This document shows, piece by piece, positions 19,366-30,655 of a stretch of 64,000 bases of DNA (within the stretch, counting starts at the first letter, position 1; each line of letters begins with the position of its first letter). The stretch is from NCBI RefSeq assembly GCF_026153205.1, contig NZ_JAPFBW010000034.1, positions 1 to 64,000 on the forward strand, written 5' to 3'. Source of the stretch: Aquabacterium sp. A7-Y. Lineage in GTDB: Bacteria; Pseudomonadota; Gammaproteobacteria; Burkholderiales; Burkholderiaceae_C. The notes beneath the pieces were generated by a model. That model had not been told where the DNA came from. It saw only the letters and a list, made by a program, of their open reading frames with translations, and ran no database searches. Both the position numbers and the translations under genes were made by a program.

Positions 19366-19920
19366 TCAGGGTGGCGGGTAGCGCACCTCCAGCACCTCGA
19401 TCTTCTCGACGCCGCCCGGCGTCATCAGTTGCACCTCGTCGCCCTCGCGCGCCTTCAGCAGCGCGCGGGCGATGGGCGAGATCCAGCTGACCTCGCCGGC
19501 CAGGTTGTCGGCCTCGTCGATGCCCTTGATCGTGATCGTCCGTTCCTCACCGCGGGCGTTGGCATAGGTCACCGTGGCACCGAAAAACACCTGGTCGTTG
19601 CCGTGGTGCAGCGAGGGGTCGGCCACCTCGGCGATGTCCAGGCGCTTGGTCAAGAAGCGAATGCGCCGGTCGATCTCGCGCAGGCGCTTCTTGCCGTAGA
19701 GGTAGTCGCCGTTTTCCGAGCGGTCGCCGTTTTTGGCCGCCCAGGACACCACCTCGACCACCTTGGGCCGCTCGACGTCGATCAGCGACATCAGCTCCTC
19801 GCGCAGCCGGCGGTAGCCGGCGGGCGTGATGTAGTTTTTCCCGCCGGCAGGCAGCGGCGGCAGGCCGACGTCGTCGTTTTCGTCGTCGGACTCGGTCTCT
19901 TTCGTGAAAGCCTTGCTCAT
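19366..19920 (-). CDS. greB: Transcription elongation factor GreB
   Basis: Stimulates transcript cleavage by backtracked RNA polymerase; 184 aa from MSKAFTKE at 19920. An upstream in-frame start would add 12 non-conserved residues. The N-terminal coiled-coil carries the acidic tip ([20 protein letters not shown]), and the C-terminal FKBP-like domain shows [18 protein letters not shown] and [19 protein letters not shown]. The [15 protein letters not shown] sequence is typical of GreB rather than GreA. An N-terminal acidic insert (SDDENDD) precedes the conserved ITPAGY. Confidence 0.95.
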   Translation of the reverse strand: MSKAFTKETESDDENDDVGLPPLPAGGKNYITPAGYRRLREELMSLIDVERPKVVEVVSWAAKNGDRSENGDYLYGKKRLREIDRRIRFLTKRLDIAEVADPSLHHGNDQVFFGATVTYANARGEERTITIKGIDEADNLAGEVSWISPIARALLKAREGDEVQLMTPGGVEKIEVLEVRYPPP

Positions 19921-19972
19921 CTCTGAGGGTCTCGAAGGGCGGGCCGGCGTGCACACCGGCCCCGGAGAACGA

Positions 19973-20896
19973 TTATGCCGAGCCGGCCGCCGCGGCAGAG
20001 GCTGCCGCCTCGGCGACGATCCAGTCGCGCAAGCGCGTCACCAGCGGGTCGCCGGCCTTGCGCTCGGGCGTGACGAAGTAATAGAAACGCTCACCTCGCT
20101 GCGGCCGGTCGCAGGCGACCACGAGTTCGCCGCGCGCCAGCTCGCTCTCGATCAGCAGCGGTGGCATCAGCGCCATGCCCAGGCCGTGCGAGGCGGCCGC
20201 GGCGAGCATAGAGAACAGCTCGTAGCGCGGCCCGGCGCTATCGCGCGGGTGCTGCACCCCCTGGGCCGCGAACCAGCGCCGCCAGCCATAGGGCCGGGTA
20301 CTCTGCTGCAGGAGCGGAAACGCCGCCACCTCGGCAGGAGCCAGCGCCCGGCCCGGGGCGATCAGCGCCGGGCTGCAGACCGGCACCAGGTCCTCGCGCA
20401 GCAGCGCCACTGCCTCGGTGCCCGGCCAGTTGCCGACCTGCTCCGGCGTGCCGGCATACAGGGCCGCGTCGAAATCGCTGTCGGCAAACAGGAAGGGCCG
20501 GGTGCGCGTTTCCAGGTTGAGCACCAGATCCGGCTGCTGCTTCGCCAGTCCGGGCAGCCGGGGCACCAGCCAGCGGGTCGCGAAGGTCGGCACGACCGCG
20601 AGGTCCAGCGTGCCGGCCAGGCCCGGGTGGGCCATCAGTGCCAGCGTGTCGCGTTCCACCGCGTCCAGGCGCTGGCCGATGCGACGGCTGTAGGTCGCAC
20701 CGGCCTCGGTCAGCACCACGCCGCGCCGGGTGCGGCGAAACAGCGGCACGCCGAGATAGCTTTCCAGCGACGCGATCTGGCGGCACACCGCGCTCTGCGT
20801 CAGCGCCAGCTCGTCGGCGGCCTTCGTGAAGCTCTCGTGGCGAGCCGCGGCCTCGAAGCAGACGAGCGCCGAGGTGCTGGGGATCTTGCGTTTCAT
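19973..20896 (-). CDS. LysR-type regulator of the glutaryl-CoA module (inferred)
   Basis: LysR-family activator/repressor of 307 aa. The N-terminal winged HTH starts at residue 1 ([20 protein letters not shown], then [19 protein letters not shown]), and the rest is a periplasmic-binding-like effector domain. It is in the GcvA-like branch. It is divergent from gcdH with 162 bp between the starts, so by LysR convention it probably controls gcdH and the CoA-transferase. The effector is unknown; glutarate or glutaryl-CoA is a guess. An Ala-rich C-terminal tail is present. Confidence 0.88.
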   Translation of the reverse strand: MKRKIPSTSALVCFEAAARHESFTKAADELALTQSAVCRQIASLESYLGVPLFRRTRRGVVLTEAGATYSRRIGQRLDAVERDTLALMAHPGLAGTLDLAVVPTFATRWLVPRLPGLAKQQPDLVLNLETRTRPFLFADSDFDAALYAGTPEQVGNWPGTEAVALLREDLVPVCSPALIAPGRALAPAEVAAFPLLQQSTRPYGWRRWFAAQGVQHPRDSAGPRYELFSMLAAAASHGLGMALMPPLLIESELARGELVVACDRPQRGERFYYFVTPERKAGDPLVTRLRDWIVAEAAASAAAAGSA

Positions 20897-21058
20897 TGTG
20901 CAGAACCTTCATCTCGAAGCCACGTAAAGCACTGGCTTTTCATTCACCGGCATCGCCTCGGAGTTCCATTTTTGCACAAGGCTTTGCGAATTCCTCGTTT
21001 GCCTGGGCGCCGGCGGCGGCCTAACATGGCCCTCGACGTGATCTTTGAGGAGACCTCC

Positions 21059-22236
<1,178 letters not shown>

Positions 22237-22240
<4 letters not shown>

Positions 22241-23466
22241 GTTCGCCGAGCGCGTTGGGGCACCTTCGGGTTCTCGACCTTTCGCGGGTGCTGGCAGGCC
22301 CCTGGTGCGGCCAGATCCTGGGCGACCTGGGCGCCCAGGTGATCAAGGTCGAGCGGCCCGGCGAAGGCGACGACACCCGCCACTGGGGCCCGCCCTTCCT
22401 GCGCGACAGCGAGGGCCGGGTCACCGAGCAGGCCAGCTACTACACCTGCGCCAACCGCAACAAGCAGTCGGTCACGATCGACATCGCGCATCCCGAGGGC
22501 CAGGCCCTGGTGCGCGAGCTGGCCGCCAGGAGCGATGTGCTGATCGAGAACTTCAAGGTCGGCGGCCTGGCGCGCTACGGACTGGACTACGACAGCCTCA
22601 GCAAGATCAACCCGCGGCTGATCTACTGCTCCATCACCGGCTTCGGCCAGACCGGCCCCTATGCCCCGCGGGCCGGCTACGACCTCTTGATCCAGGCCTC
22701 CAGCGGCATGATGAGCATCACCGGGCATCCCGACGCCGCACCGGGCGGCGGCCCGATGCGGGTGGGCGTCGCCGTGACCGACCTGTTCACCGGCGTCTAC
22801 GCCGCGACCGCCATCCTGGCCGCCGTGGAGGCGCGTCACAGCAGCGGCCGCGGCCAGCACATCGACATGGCGCTGCTCGATGTCGGCATGGCGATGCTGG
22901 CCAACCAGGCCTCGGCCTGGCTGAATACCGGCAGCGTGCCGCAGCGCCAGGGCAACAGCCACCCGAGCATCGTGCCCTACCAGGACTTCCCGACCCGCGA
23001 CGGCAGCATGCTGCTGGCGGTCGGCAACGACGGCCAGTTCGCCCGCTTCTGCGCGGCGGCCGGCGTGCCGCAGTGGTCGGCCGACCCCCGCTACGCGACC
23101 AACACGCAGCGCGTCGCGCACCGCGAGGAGCTGGTGGCGAACATCGCCGAGATCACGCGCACCCGCAGCACGGCCGAATGGGTCGCCCTGCTCGAGGACC
23201 GCGCGGTGCCCTGCGGCCCGATCAACGACATCGCCCAGGCCTTTGCCGACCCGCAGGTCCGGGCGCGCGGGCTGCAGGCCGAGCTGCCGCACCCGCGTTT
23301 CGGCCGTGTTGCCGGTGTAGCGAGCCCGCTGCGGCTGTCCGAGACGCCGCCGCAGCTGCGCCGTGCGCCGCCCGATCTCGGGCAGGACACGGAGGAGGTG
23401 CTCAGTTCGCTGTTGGGCTGCGACGCGGCCCGGATCGCCGAGCTGCGCAGCAAAGGAGTGGTCTGA
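22237..23466 (+). CDS. CaiB/BaiF family CoA-transferase (probable glutarate CoA-transferase)
   Basis: Family III CoA-transferase of 409 aa. It has the N-terminal [20 protein letters not shown], the [18 protein letters not shown] stretch and the catalytic aspartate D149 in [13 protein letters not shown]. These enzymes move CoA between carboxylic acids. The ATGA overlap with gcdH suggests that this one activates glutarate using succinyl-CoA or a similar donor and hands glutaryl-CoA to GcdH; the substrate is inferred from context only. No gene follows on this strand for over 400 bp. Confidence 0.9.
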
Positions 23467-23906
23467 GAGACGCCCGTCCCCGGGCAGCGGGCTCAGGGGC
23501 GGCGGGGAGACATCGCGCCGGCGGTGACGCACCTTGCGTTCCGCGGGTCTCCTGTGTGCCTTGGGTGATGACGGGCGAGAGCGCTGCATCTGCTCGTCTC
23601 GTTCATACGACCCTGCAACGGCCAGCGAAACCATCCTTTCCATGCGGCGAGCCTGAAGCACGCTGGCTGACGAGGACCTGTGCCTCGAAGGCCTGCTCTT
23701 GCTCTGGATGAGGGCCGGAAGATCAACGAGAGTGCGGCGCCTCGCGAGAGCGGTGACCATCGAAACAGTCGCTCGCCGTGGCTGTCCTTCAGTGGAAACT
23801 CACACCGGCACGGCGCGATGCATCTCCACATTAGGCCTCTGCCGGGCCGACGACTGTCGGACACCGGCGGACAGCCTGTCGGACCCGTCCTACACGCCGC
23901 GCCCGC
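23467..23906. other. Gene-free convergent region
   Basis: 440 bp between the CoA-transferase and the RND pump stop codons. Short open frames exist on both strands, but none has a ribosome site or recognisable protein. A direct repeat of TGTCGGAC occurs near 23855-23885. No convincing terminator hairpin with a T run was seen. Confidence 0.5.
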
Positions 23907-26900
23907 TCAGCCGGGTGGCTGCTGCAGGGCCGGCTTGCCCTGCGGCTCGTGAGGGTGGTGGTGCGGCAAGTGGCGCCGGGTCCACAGCACCAGGTCGTCC
24001 ACATAGGTGAAAAACACCGGGATCACCAGCAGGCTGAGGAAGGTCGAGGTGATCAGGCCGCCGATCACCACCACCGCCATCGGCGCGCGGAAGCTCGGGT
24101 CCACGCCGATGCCCAGGGCGATAGGCAGCATGCCGGCGCCCATCGCCACCGTCGTCATCACGATGGGCCGGGCGCGCTTGTGACAGGCGTCGAGTAGCGC
24201 GTCCCAGCGCGTCAGGCCGCGGTCGCGCCGAGCGACGATGGCGTATTCCACCAGCAGGATGGAGTTTTTCGTCGCGATGCCCATCAGCATGATCATGCCG
24301 ATCATCGAGGGCATGGACACCGCCGTGCGGGTCAGGAACAGCGCCAAAAAGGCACCCGGTACCGACAGGACCAGCGCGGCCAGGATGGTCACCGGCTGCA
24401 CGAAGTCCTTGAACAGCAGCACCAGCACGATGTAGATGCACAGCACCCCGGCGGCCATCGCCATCAGGAAGCTGCTGAACAGCTCGGCCATCGCCTCGGC
24501 GTCGCCGACCGAGGTCTGGATCACACCGGGCGGCAGGTTGCGCAGGCTGGGCAGCGCCAGCGCCTGCTTCTCGACCTCGCCGAGCGGCTGCTCGTTCAGC
24601 TCGATCTCGAAGTTGATGTTGCGCAGGCGGTCGTAGCGGTCGATTTCGGCCGGCCCGCTGGCGATCTCCAGGGTCGCGACCTGGCCCAGCATCACCGGCC
24701 CGCGTGCGCCGGGCACCGCCAGCCGCGACAGCAGCTCGAGGTCCGCGCGCGCGTCGGCCCGCAGCTTCACCACCACCGGCACCTGGCGCTGCGAGAGGTT
24801 GAGCTTGGCCAGCCCCTGGTCGTAGTCGCCGGCAGTGGCGATACGCAGGGTGTCGGCAATGGCCGCCGAGGTGACACCCAGGTCCGCCGCCTTGGCGAAG
24901 TCGGGCCGCACGATCAGTTCGGGGCGCACCAGGCTGGAGGTGGAATTGACGTTGCCGATGCCGGGGATGCTGCGCAGCTCGCGCTCCACCTGGCGGGCGT
25001 GCGCGGCCAGCGCCTCGCCGTCCTCGCCGGCCAGCACCAGCACGTACTTCTCGTTGGAGCCGCCCAAACCCACTTTGATGCGCGCCCCCGGCAGCGTCTC
25101 CAGGGCCCGGCGCAACTCGGCCTCGATCGCCTGCTTGCTGAGGCCGGGGCGGTCGTCGCGATGGGTCAGGTTCAGGGTCAGCGTCGCCTTGCGCGGCTCG
25201 TCGGCGCCGGCCGGCATGAAGGGGTCGCCGCCGGCGCTGCCGCCCCCCACCGCGGTGTAGACCATCTTCACGTGCGGATTGGCCTGCACCAGTTCGCGCG
25301 CGCGCTCGGCCAGCGCCACCGACTGCTGCAAGGTGCTGCCGGGCGGCAGCGAGAGGTTGACCTGGGTCTGCGAGAGGTCGTCGGGCGGGATGAAGCCGGT
25401 CGGCAGGAAGCCCGTCAGCATGACCGAGCCGACGAAAAACACCACCGTCGCCAGCGTCGTCAGCACCCGGTGGCGCAGGCACCAGGCGGCCCACTTCATG
25501 TAGGTGCGCATGACGCGGCCCTCGCGCTCCTCGTGCAGGTCGGGCTTGAGCAGATAGGCCGCCATCATGGGTGTCAGCATGCGCGCCACCACCAGCGAGG
25601 CGAACACCGAGATCGCCGCGGTCCAGCCGAACTGCACGAAAAACTTGCCCGGCACGCCGCTCATGAAGGCGGTGGGCAGGAACACCGCGATCAGGGTGAA
25701 GGTGGTGGCGATCACCGCCAGGCCGATCTCGTCGGCCGCCTCCATCGCAGCCTGGTACGGCGTTTTGCCCATGCGCAGGTGGCGCATGATGTTCTCGATC
25801 TCGACGATCGCGTCGTCGACCAGGATCCCCACCACCAGCGACAGGCTCAGCAAGGTGACGACGTTGATCGTGAAACCCAGCAGGTGCATGCCGGCGAAGG
25901 CCGGGATGATGGACAGCGGCAGCGCGGTGGCCGCGACGAAGGTCGCGCGGCCGTTGCGCAGGAACAGCCAGACCACCACCACCGCGAGCGCCGCACCCTC
26001 GTACAGCAGCTTGAGCGAGCCGTCGTAGTTCTCGACCACCGGGTCGACGAAGTTAAAGGCTTCGGTGATCGTGATTTCCGGATGGTCGGCCTTCAGCCGA
26101 TCGAGCGCCACCTTGACGCCCTCGGCCACATCCACCTCGCCGGCACCGCGGCTGCGCGTGATTTCGAAACCCACCACCGGCTGGCCGTTGAGCAGCGCCG
26201 CCGAGCGCCGCTCCGCCACCGTGTCCTCGACGCGCGCAAGCTGGTCCAGGCGCACCCGACGCCCGTCGCTCAGGGCGATCTCCATGCGGGCCAGCTCCTC
26301 GGCCGAGCGCACGGTCGCGATGGTCCGCACCGATTGCTCCGTGCCGCCCACGTCGGCGCGCCCGCCGGCCGCCTCCTGCTGGATCTCGCGCAGCTGGCGC
26401 GAGATGTCGGCCGCCGTGGCATTGAGCGCCAGCAGGCGGGCCGGATCCAGCTCCACCCTCACCTCCCGCGTAACGCCGCCGACCCGACCGACCGCGCCGA
26501 CGCCGCGCACGCTCATCAGGGCCTTGGCGACGTTGTTGTCGACAAACCAGGACAGCGCCTCGTCGTCCATGCGCGAGGAGGCCACCGTGTAGGTCAGGAT
26601 GGGCAGGCCCGAGAGGTCCATCTTGGTGATGGAAGGGTCGCGCAGGTCGCCCGGCAGGTCGGCGCGGATGCGCGCGACCGCGTCACGCACGTCGTCCAGC
26701 GCCTCCTGCGTGGTTTTCTCGAGGCGGAACTCGACCGTCACCGCTGCCAGCCCATCCTGGACCTTGGTGTAGATGTGCTTGACCCCCTGCACCGCGGCGA
26801 CCGAGTTCTCGATCTTGCGCGCCACCTCGGTCTCCATCTGCGCGGGACTCGCGCCGGGCAGCTGAGCCGCCACCGTGATGGTCGGGAGGTCGATGTCGGG

Positions 26901-27020
26901 AAAGTTCTGGATCTTCATCGCGTTGAAGGACATCAGCCCCGCGATGGTCAGCAGCAGAAACAGCAGGATGGACGGAATCGGGTTGCGGATCGACCAGGAG
27001 GACACATTGAACGTCGCCAT
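23907..27020 (-). CDS. RND efflux transporter, inner-membrane permease
   Basis: Proton-driven pump subunit of 1037 aa, full length for the HAE1/AcrB family. The ATG at 27020 follows AAGGAG; the frame continues upstream into the adaptor gene only as shadow. TM1 (IPSILLFLLLTIAGLMSF), the first porter region (PDIDLPTITV), and TM4 with the proton-relay aspartates (VVGILVDDAIVEIENI) are visible. The duplicated second half ends with IMLMGIATKNSILLVEYAI and SLLVIPVFFTYVDD. It forms a tripartite complex with the adaptor and outer-membrane factor encoded just upstream. The substrate cannot be read from sequence. Confidence 0.95.
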   Translation of the reverse strand: MATFNVSSWSIRNPIPSILLFLLLTIAGLMSFNAMKIQNFPDIDLPTITVAAQLPGASPAQMETEVARKIENSVAAVQGVKHIYTKVQDGLAAVTVEFRLEKTTQEALDDVRDAVARIRADLPGDLRDPSITKMDLSGLPILTYTVASSRMDDEALSWFVDNNVAKALMSVRGVGAVGRVGGVTREVRVELDPARLLALNATAADISRQLREIQQEAAGGRADVGGTEQSVRTIATVRSAEELARMEIALSDGRRVRLDQLARVEDTVAERRSAALLNGQPVVGFEITRSRGAGEVDVAEGVKVALDRLKADHPEITITEAFNFVDPVVENYDGSLKLLYEGAALAVVVVWLFLRNGRATFVAATALPLSIIPAFAGMHLLGFTINVVTLLSLSLVVGILVDDAIVEIENIMRHLRMGKTPYQAAMEAADEIGLAVIATTFTLIAVFLPTAFMSGVPGKFFVQFGWTAAISVFASLVVARMLTPMMAAYLLKPDLHEEREGRVMRTYMKWAAWCLRHRVLTTLATVVFFVGSVMLTGFLPTGFIPPDDLSQTQVNLSLPPGSTLQQSVALAERARELVQANPHVKMVYTAVGGGSAGGDPFMPAGADEPRKATLTLNLTHRDDRPGLSKQAIEAELRRALETLPGARIKVGLGGSNEKYVLVLAGEDGEALAAHARQVERELRSIPGIGNVNSTSSLVRPELIVRPDFAKAADLGVTSAAIADTLRIATAGDYDQGLAKLNLSQRQVPVVVKLRADARADLELLSRLAVPGARGPVMLGQVATLEIASGPAEIDRYDRLRNINFEIELNEQPLGEVEKQALALPSLRNLPPGVIQTSVGDAEAMAELFSSFLMAMAAGVLCIYIVLVLLFKDFVQPVTILAALVLSVPGAFLALFLTRTAVSMPSMIGMIMLMGIATKNSILLVEYAIVARRDRGLTRWDALLDACHKRARPIVMTTVAMGAGMLPIALGIGVDPSFRAPMAVVVIGGLITSTFLSLLVIPVFFTYVDDLVLWTRRHLPHHHPHEPQGKPALQQPPG

Positions 27021-27046
27021 GTCGGGGCTCCTTCTTGCGCGGCGGC

Positions 27047-28225
27047 TCAGCGCGAAGCGGCCGCGGCAGCGGGTGCGGCAGCCGTCGGCTCCCCGACCAC
27101 ACGCACCAGATCGCCGTCTGAAAGAAAGGCGCCGCCGCTGGCGACCACCCGCACGTCGGGGGACAGGCCGGCCAGCACCTCGATGCGATCCCCCGTCCGC
27201 CGGCCGGTGCTGACCTTGGTGAGCGCCACGCGTGCATCGGGCTGGACCCGCAGCACGTACTGGAAACCGTCGCGCAGCAGCACCGCCGACTGCGGCAGGC
27301 TCAGCGCCGTGCTGCGGCCGAACTCGAACTCGCCGCGGGCGAACATGCCGGCCCGCACGCGCGGATCGGCCGGCAGATCGACATACACCAGGCCGTAGCG
27401 CGTCTGCGGATCGATGGTGGGCGCGACCATGCGCACGCTGCCCTTCACGCCGGTGCCATCGGGCATCAGCAGGGTGGCGGCCAGCCCCGGCCGCAGCCGT
27501 GCGAGCTCGGCCTCGGTGACCTCGGCGCGCCACTCCAGCCGCCCGCGCCGGATCAGGCGGAACAGCTCCTGTCCCGGTTGAGCGATCGAGCCGACCGCCG
27601 CCTGGCGCGCCGAGATGACGCCGTCGTCAGGGGCGACGATGCGGGTCTGGCTCAGTCGCAGCTCCTCGGCCCTGAGGGCGGCCCGCTGGGCCTCCAGCCG
27701 GGCGCGTGCGGTCTGCTCGGCGGTCAGGTACTGGTTGATCTGCTGCTCGCTGATGGCGCCGCTGGTCTGCAGCTGGCGGGCCCGCTCTGCATTGGCGCGT
27801 GCTTCCGCCAGCGTGGCCTGGGCTTCGGCCAGCGCGGCCCGGGTCTGGCCCAGCGCGGCCTGCACGGTGTCGCTGGACAGGCGGGCCAGCAGCTGGCCGC
27901 GCCGCACCCGGTCGCCGACGTTGACCTGGACCTCGGTGAGCCGCAGTCCGGCCGTCTCGGCACCGATGACCGCCTCTTCCCAGGCCGCGATGCTGCCATT
28001 GGCGGCCAGCGTCTGGGCCCACTCGGCGCGCGAGGGGGTGACCACACGCACGCTCAGCGCTGCCTTGGCGCCGGCCGCGGAGGCCGCAGCGTCCGGCCGG
28101 CTCGCGGCTTCCGCCGGCGCCGACGCATTGCCGCGCGAAGCGACGTACCACATGGCGAGCCCGCCTCCCAGCGCGATGACCGCGACGACAAGCAGCGGCC
28201 GGATCTTCGACTTGTTGATCTTCAT
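27047..28225 (-). CDS. RND efflux periplasmic adaptor (membrane fusion protein)
   Basis: Adaptor of 392 aa linking pump and outer-membrane channel. Start ATG 28225 gives a short basic N-terminus and one membrane segment (LLVVAVIALGGGLAMWYVA). The lipoyl/barrel-sandwich halves (VNVGDRVRRGQLLARLSSDT and PDDGVISARQAAVGSIAQPGQ) flank an alpha-hairpin with many Ala/Gln/Arg repeats (residues about 115-180). A beta-barrel domain follows. There is no lipobox cysteine, so it is anchored by its N-terminal helix. It lies 26 bp upstream of the permease and 7 bp after the outer-membrane gene. Confidence 0.94.
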   Translation of the reverse strand: MKINKSKIRPLLVVAVIALGGGLAMWYVASRGNASAPAEAASRPDAAASAAGAKAALSVRVVTPSRAEWAQTLAANGSIAAWEEAVIGAETAGLRLTEVQVNVGDRVRRGQLLARLSSDTVQAALGQTRAALAEAQATLAEARANAERARQLQTSGAISEQQINQYLTAEQTARARLEAQRAALRAEELRLSQTRIVAPDDGVISARQAAVGSIAQPGQELFRLIRRGRLEWRAEVTEAELARLRPGLAATLLMPDGTGVKGSVRMVAPTIDPQTRYGLVYVDLPADPRVRAGMFARGEFEFGRSTALSLPQSAVLLRDGFQYVLRVQPDARVALTKVSTGRRTGDRIEVLAGLSPDVRVVASGGAFLSDGDLVRVVGEPTAAAPAAAAASR

Positions 28226-28232
28226 GGGTGCT

Positions 28233-29729
28233 TCAGCGGGTAGCGGGCGCCTGCGGCGGCGCGGATGCGGATGCGGAAACCGTCGCGGCGGCGGCACCGG
28301 CCTGCTCGGCTTCTGCACGCTGCCAGCCGCCGCCCACCGCCTTGTAGAGCGCCAGCCAGGCCGCCACGCGCTCGCGCTTCACCTGGATCAGCGCCGCATC
28401 GGCGGCGAGCGCCTGCCGGCGCGCCTGCTCCAGGTCGAGCAGGCTGCCGGTGCCGACGCGGTACTGGGTCTGCGCGGCGCGCAGGAATTCGGCATAACCC
28501 TGCGCCGCCTGCGCCGCATCGGCCTCGCGGCGTTGCGCGGCGTCCAGCCGCACCAGCGCTTCCTCGACCTCGCGCACAGCCGACAGCGCCCGCTCCTGCC
28601 AGGCCGCCACGGCTTCGTCATAGCGGCCGCGCGCCGCATCGACCGCCGCGCCGCGCCGCCCGGCATCGAACAGCGGCAGCACCAGCGAGGGCCCGATGGA
28701 CCAGGTGCGACCGTCCACGGTCTCCCCGCCGACACGCACACCGGCACGCCCGATCGAGCCGCTCAAGCTCAGGCGCGGGTAGCGGTCGGCCTGCGCCGCG
28801 CCGACCTCGGACGCGGCCGCGGCCAGCTCGCTCTCGGCCGCGGCCAGGTCGGGGCGCTGCCGCAGCACACGCGCCGGCACCGCCTCGACCTCGAACTGCG
28901 CCGGCGTCGGAAGCCGCCCGCGCCCGGCCGCCAGCCGCTCGCGCAGTGCCGGCTCGGGCAGCACCGTCAGCGCCACCAGCTGCTTGACCAGCACCTCGCA
29001 GTCGGCCTGCTGCGCTGCCAGCCGGCTGGCCGACTCGGCGGCACTGGCCTGGGCGAGCGAGCCGTTGGCGGGCGCCTCGAAGCCTGCCTCCACCTTCTGC
29101 CGCGTGAGCCGGGCCGCCTCGCGCAGCGACTGCGCGTCCTGCTCCAGCACCGCCACGCCGGCTTCACAGGCCCGCAGCGCGACATACACATTGGCCACCT
29201 CGGCGGCCAGGCTCACGCGGGCTTCGTGCCAGGCGGCTTCGCTGCCGGCCGCGCGCGCCCGGGCCGCAGCGGCCGTATGGCGCGTGACACCGAACAGGTC
29301 GATCTCCCACAAGGCATCGAGGCTGGCGCTGCCGCTGGTCTGCACACCGGGCTGGGGCGGCAGCTCGGTGCTGCTGCGGGTCACGCCGGCACGCGCATCA
29401 AGCGCCGGCCAGCTCGCCGCGCCGGCCGCACGCGCCTGCGCCCGGGCCTGGCGGATGCGGGCCGCGGCCTGCGTCAGGCTGGGGTGGGCCGATTGCGCGG
29501 CATCGATCAGCGCGGCCAGTTCCGGATCGTCGAACTGCCGCCACCAGTCGCTCAGTGCCTCGCTGCGGCCGCCGTGGGGCAGCGCGGCCGACCACTGCGG
29601 CGCCGCCGTCTCCATGGGCGGGGTGGCCGGCGGCGACGAGACGCAGGCGCCCAGCAGGACGGCGACTGCGGCGAGGCAGGCAGCAGGCCGCGGCGGGCGG
29701 CGTCGAAACGCAGGCGGGTCGGTCTTCAT
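28233..29729 (-). CDS. RND efflux outer-membrane factor (NodT/OprM family lipoprotein)
   Basis: TolC-like channel of 498 aa. A lipoprotein signal (VAVLLGACVSS) puts the acylated cysteine near residue 29. Two long internally similar coiled-coil repeats follow (from WWRQFDDPELAALIDAAQ and from VPARVLRQRPDLAAAESELA), the pattern of the NodT subfamily. The C-terminus is Ala/Gln-rich and unstructured. Its start overlaps the TetR stop by 4 bp (ATGA), so regulator and pump are cotranscribed. Confidence 0.94.
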   Translation of the reverse strand: MKTDPPAFRRRPPRPAACLAAVAVLLGACVSSPPATPPMETAAPQWSAALPHGGRSEALSDWWRQFDDPELAALIDAAQSAHPSLTQAAARIRQARAQARAAGAASWPALDARAGVTRSSTELPPQPGVQTSGSASLDALWEIDLFGVTRHTAAAARARAAGSEAAWHEARVSLAAEVANVYVALRACEAGVAVLEQDAQSLREAARLTRQKVEAGFEAPANGSLAQASAAESASRLAAQQADCEVLVKQLVALTVLPEPALRERLAAGRGRLPTPAQFEVEAVPARVLRQRPDLAAAESELAAAASEVGAAQADRYPRLSLSGSIGRAGVRVGGETVDGRTWSIGPSLVLPLFDAGRRGAAVDAARGRYDEAVAAWQERALSAVREVEEALVRLDAAQRREADAAQAAQGYAEFLRAAQTQYRVGTGSLLDLEQARRQALAADAALIQVKRERVAAWLALYKAVGGGWQRAEAEQAGAAAATVSASASAPPQAPATR

Positions 29730-30523
29730 GACTTGGAAGCCGGCGGCCGGCGTGAGGTGGCAGCAGCGCTGCGCCGGCGCCCCCGGGAAACACCACGCCG
29801 GGTCTCGGCTTCGTGCCGGACCATCGCGCAGGACAGCCCGACCAGCCGGTCGAGCACGCGGGCGAGCGCGTCAGCCCGCGACAGCATGCCGGGCGCGAGG
29901 ATGTCGATCCAGTCGCGCGACAGCCAGTAGTCCTGCACGATGGCGGTGAGGGCGAAGGCGAGCTGGTGCAAGCCGTCGTCGACGCGCGTCGCGCCGCAGT
30001 GGCGCGCCAGCAGCCGCAACATGGCCTGGTGATGCGGCACCACGTACTGCTCGATGACGTCGCGCAGCATGGACGTGGGCTCGACCATCTCGCGCAGGTG
30101 GATACGCACCACATGCTGCATCGTGCCGTCCTCGGCGAGCGGCATCAGGAAGGCGCCGAGCATGCGCCGCATCGCCTCCTCGAGCGAAAGCGCTTCGTCG
30201 TCGAACGGAGGCAGGCGCGCGATCACCTCCTGGATGGGCTCCAGCAGCACCACACGATAGAGCGCCTCCTTGTCACCGAAGTAGTAGTGGATGGACGCGA
30301 CGTTGACACCGGCCGCGAGGCAGATCTCGCGCGTCGACGCACGCGCGTAACCTTTCTCGGCAAAGATGCGCGTGGCCTCGGCCACCAGGCGCTGGCGGGC
30401 TGCAGCGCCACGGCGCCCGACCTCACCGTCAGGCGGCGCGGACTGCGTCCTTCCCGGGCGCGTGCGGCGCGGCGGCAAAGGCGCGTTGGCAGCGAGGTCG
30501 GTGTTGCGGCGGGTGCTGGGCAT
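29726..30523 (-). CDS. TetR/AcrR regulator of the efflux operon (CerR/YbiH-like C-terminus)
   Basis: Repressor-type regulator of 265 aa from ATG 30523; an upstream TTG start is possible but unlikely. A disordered basic N-terminus (about 35 residues) precedes the HTH (AEATRIFAEKGYARASTREI, then AAGVNVASIHYYFGDKEALY). The C-terminal domain resembles the DUF1956 group (MLGAFLMPLAEDGTMQHVVRI). It is the first gene of the four-gene efflux operon, so it probably represses its own promoter until a pump substrate binds. Confidence 0.9.
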   Translation of the reverse strand: MPSTRRNTDLAANAPLPPRRTRPGRTQSAPPDGEVGRRGAAARQRLVAEATRIFAEKGYARASTREICLAAGVNVASIHYYFGDKEALYRVVLLEPIQEVIARLPPFDDEALSLEEAMRRMLGAFLMPLAEDGTMQHVVRIHLREMVEPTSMLRDVIEQYVVPHHQAMLRLLARHCGATRVDDGLHQLAFALTAIVQDYWLSRDWIDILAPGMLSRADALARVLDRLVGLSCAMVRHEAETRRGVSRGRRRSAAATSRRPPASKS

Positions 30524-30565
30524 GGAGGGAGAGCAAAACAAAGTCGAGCGGCAGTCTAGCAAAAC

Positions 30566-30581
30566 TCAAGCAAGCGCTTGA
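30566..30581 (-). promoter_or_regulatory. Candidate TetR operator upstream of the efflux operon
   Basis: TCAAGC (30566-30571), four bases, GCTTGA (30576-30581), which also contains the perfect palindrome CAAGCGCTTG. It is 43 bp before the tetR ATG, a suitable place for autorepression. Confidence 0.5.
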
Positions 30582-30655
30582 ATGATCAAGTTGCAAGCGA
30601 ACGTTTTGCATGTGCAGGATCACGCCGGGCATGAGGGCTGGACGCTGCCAGTTCC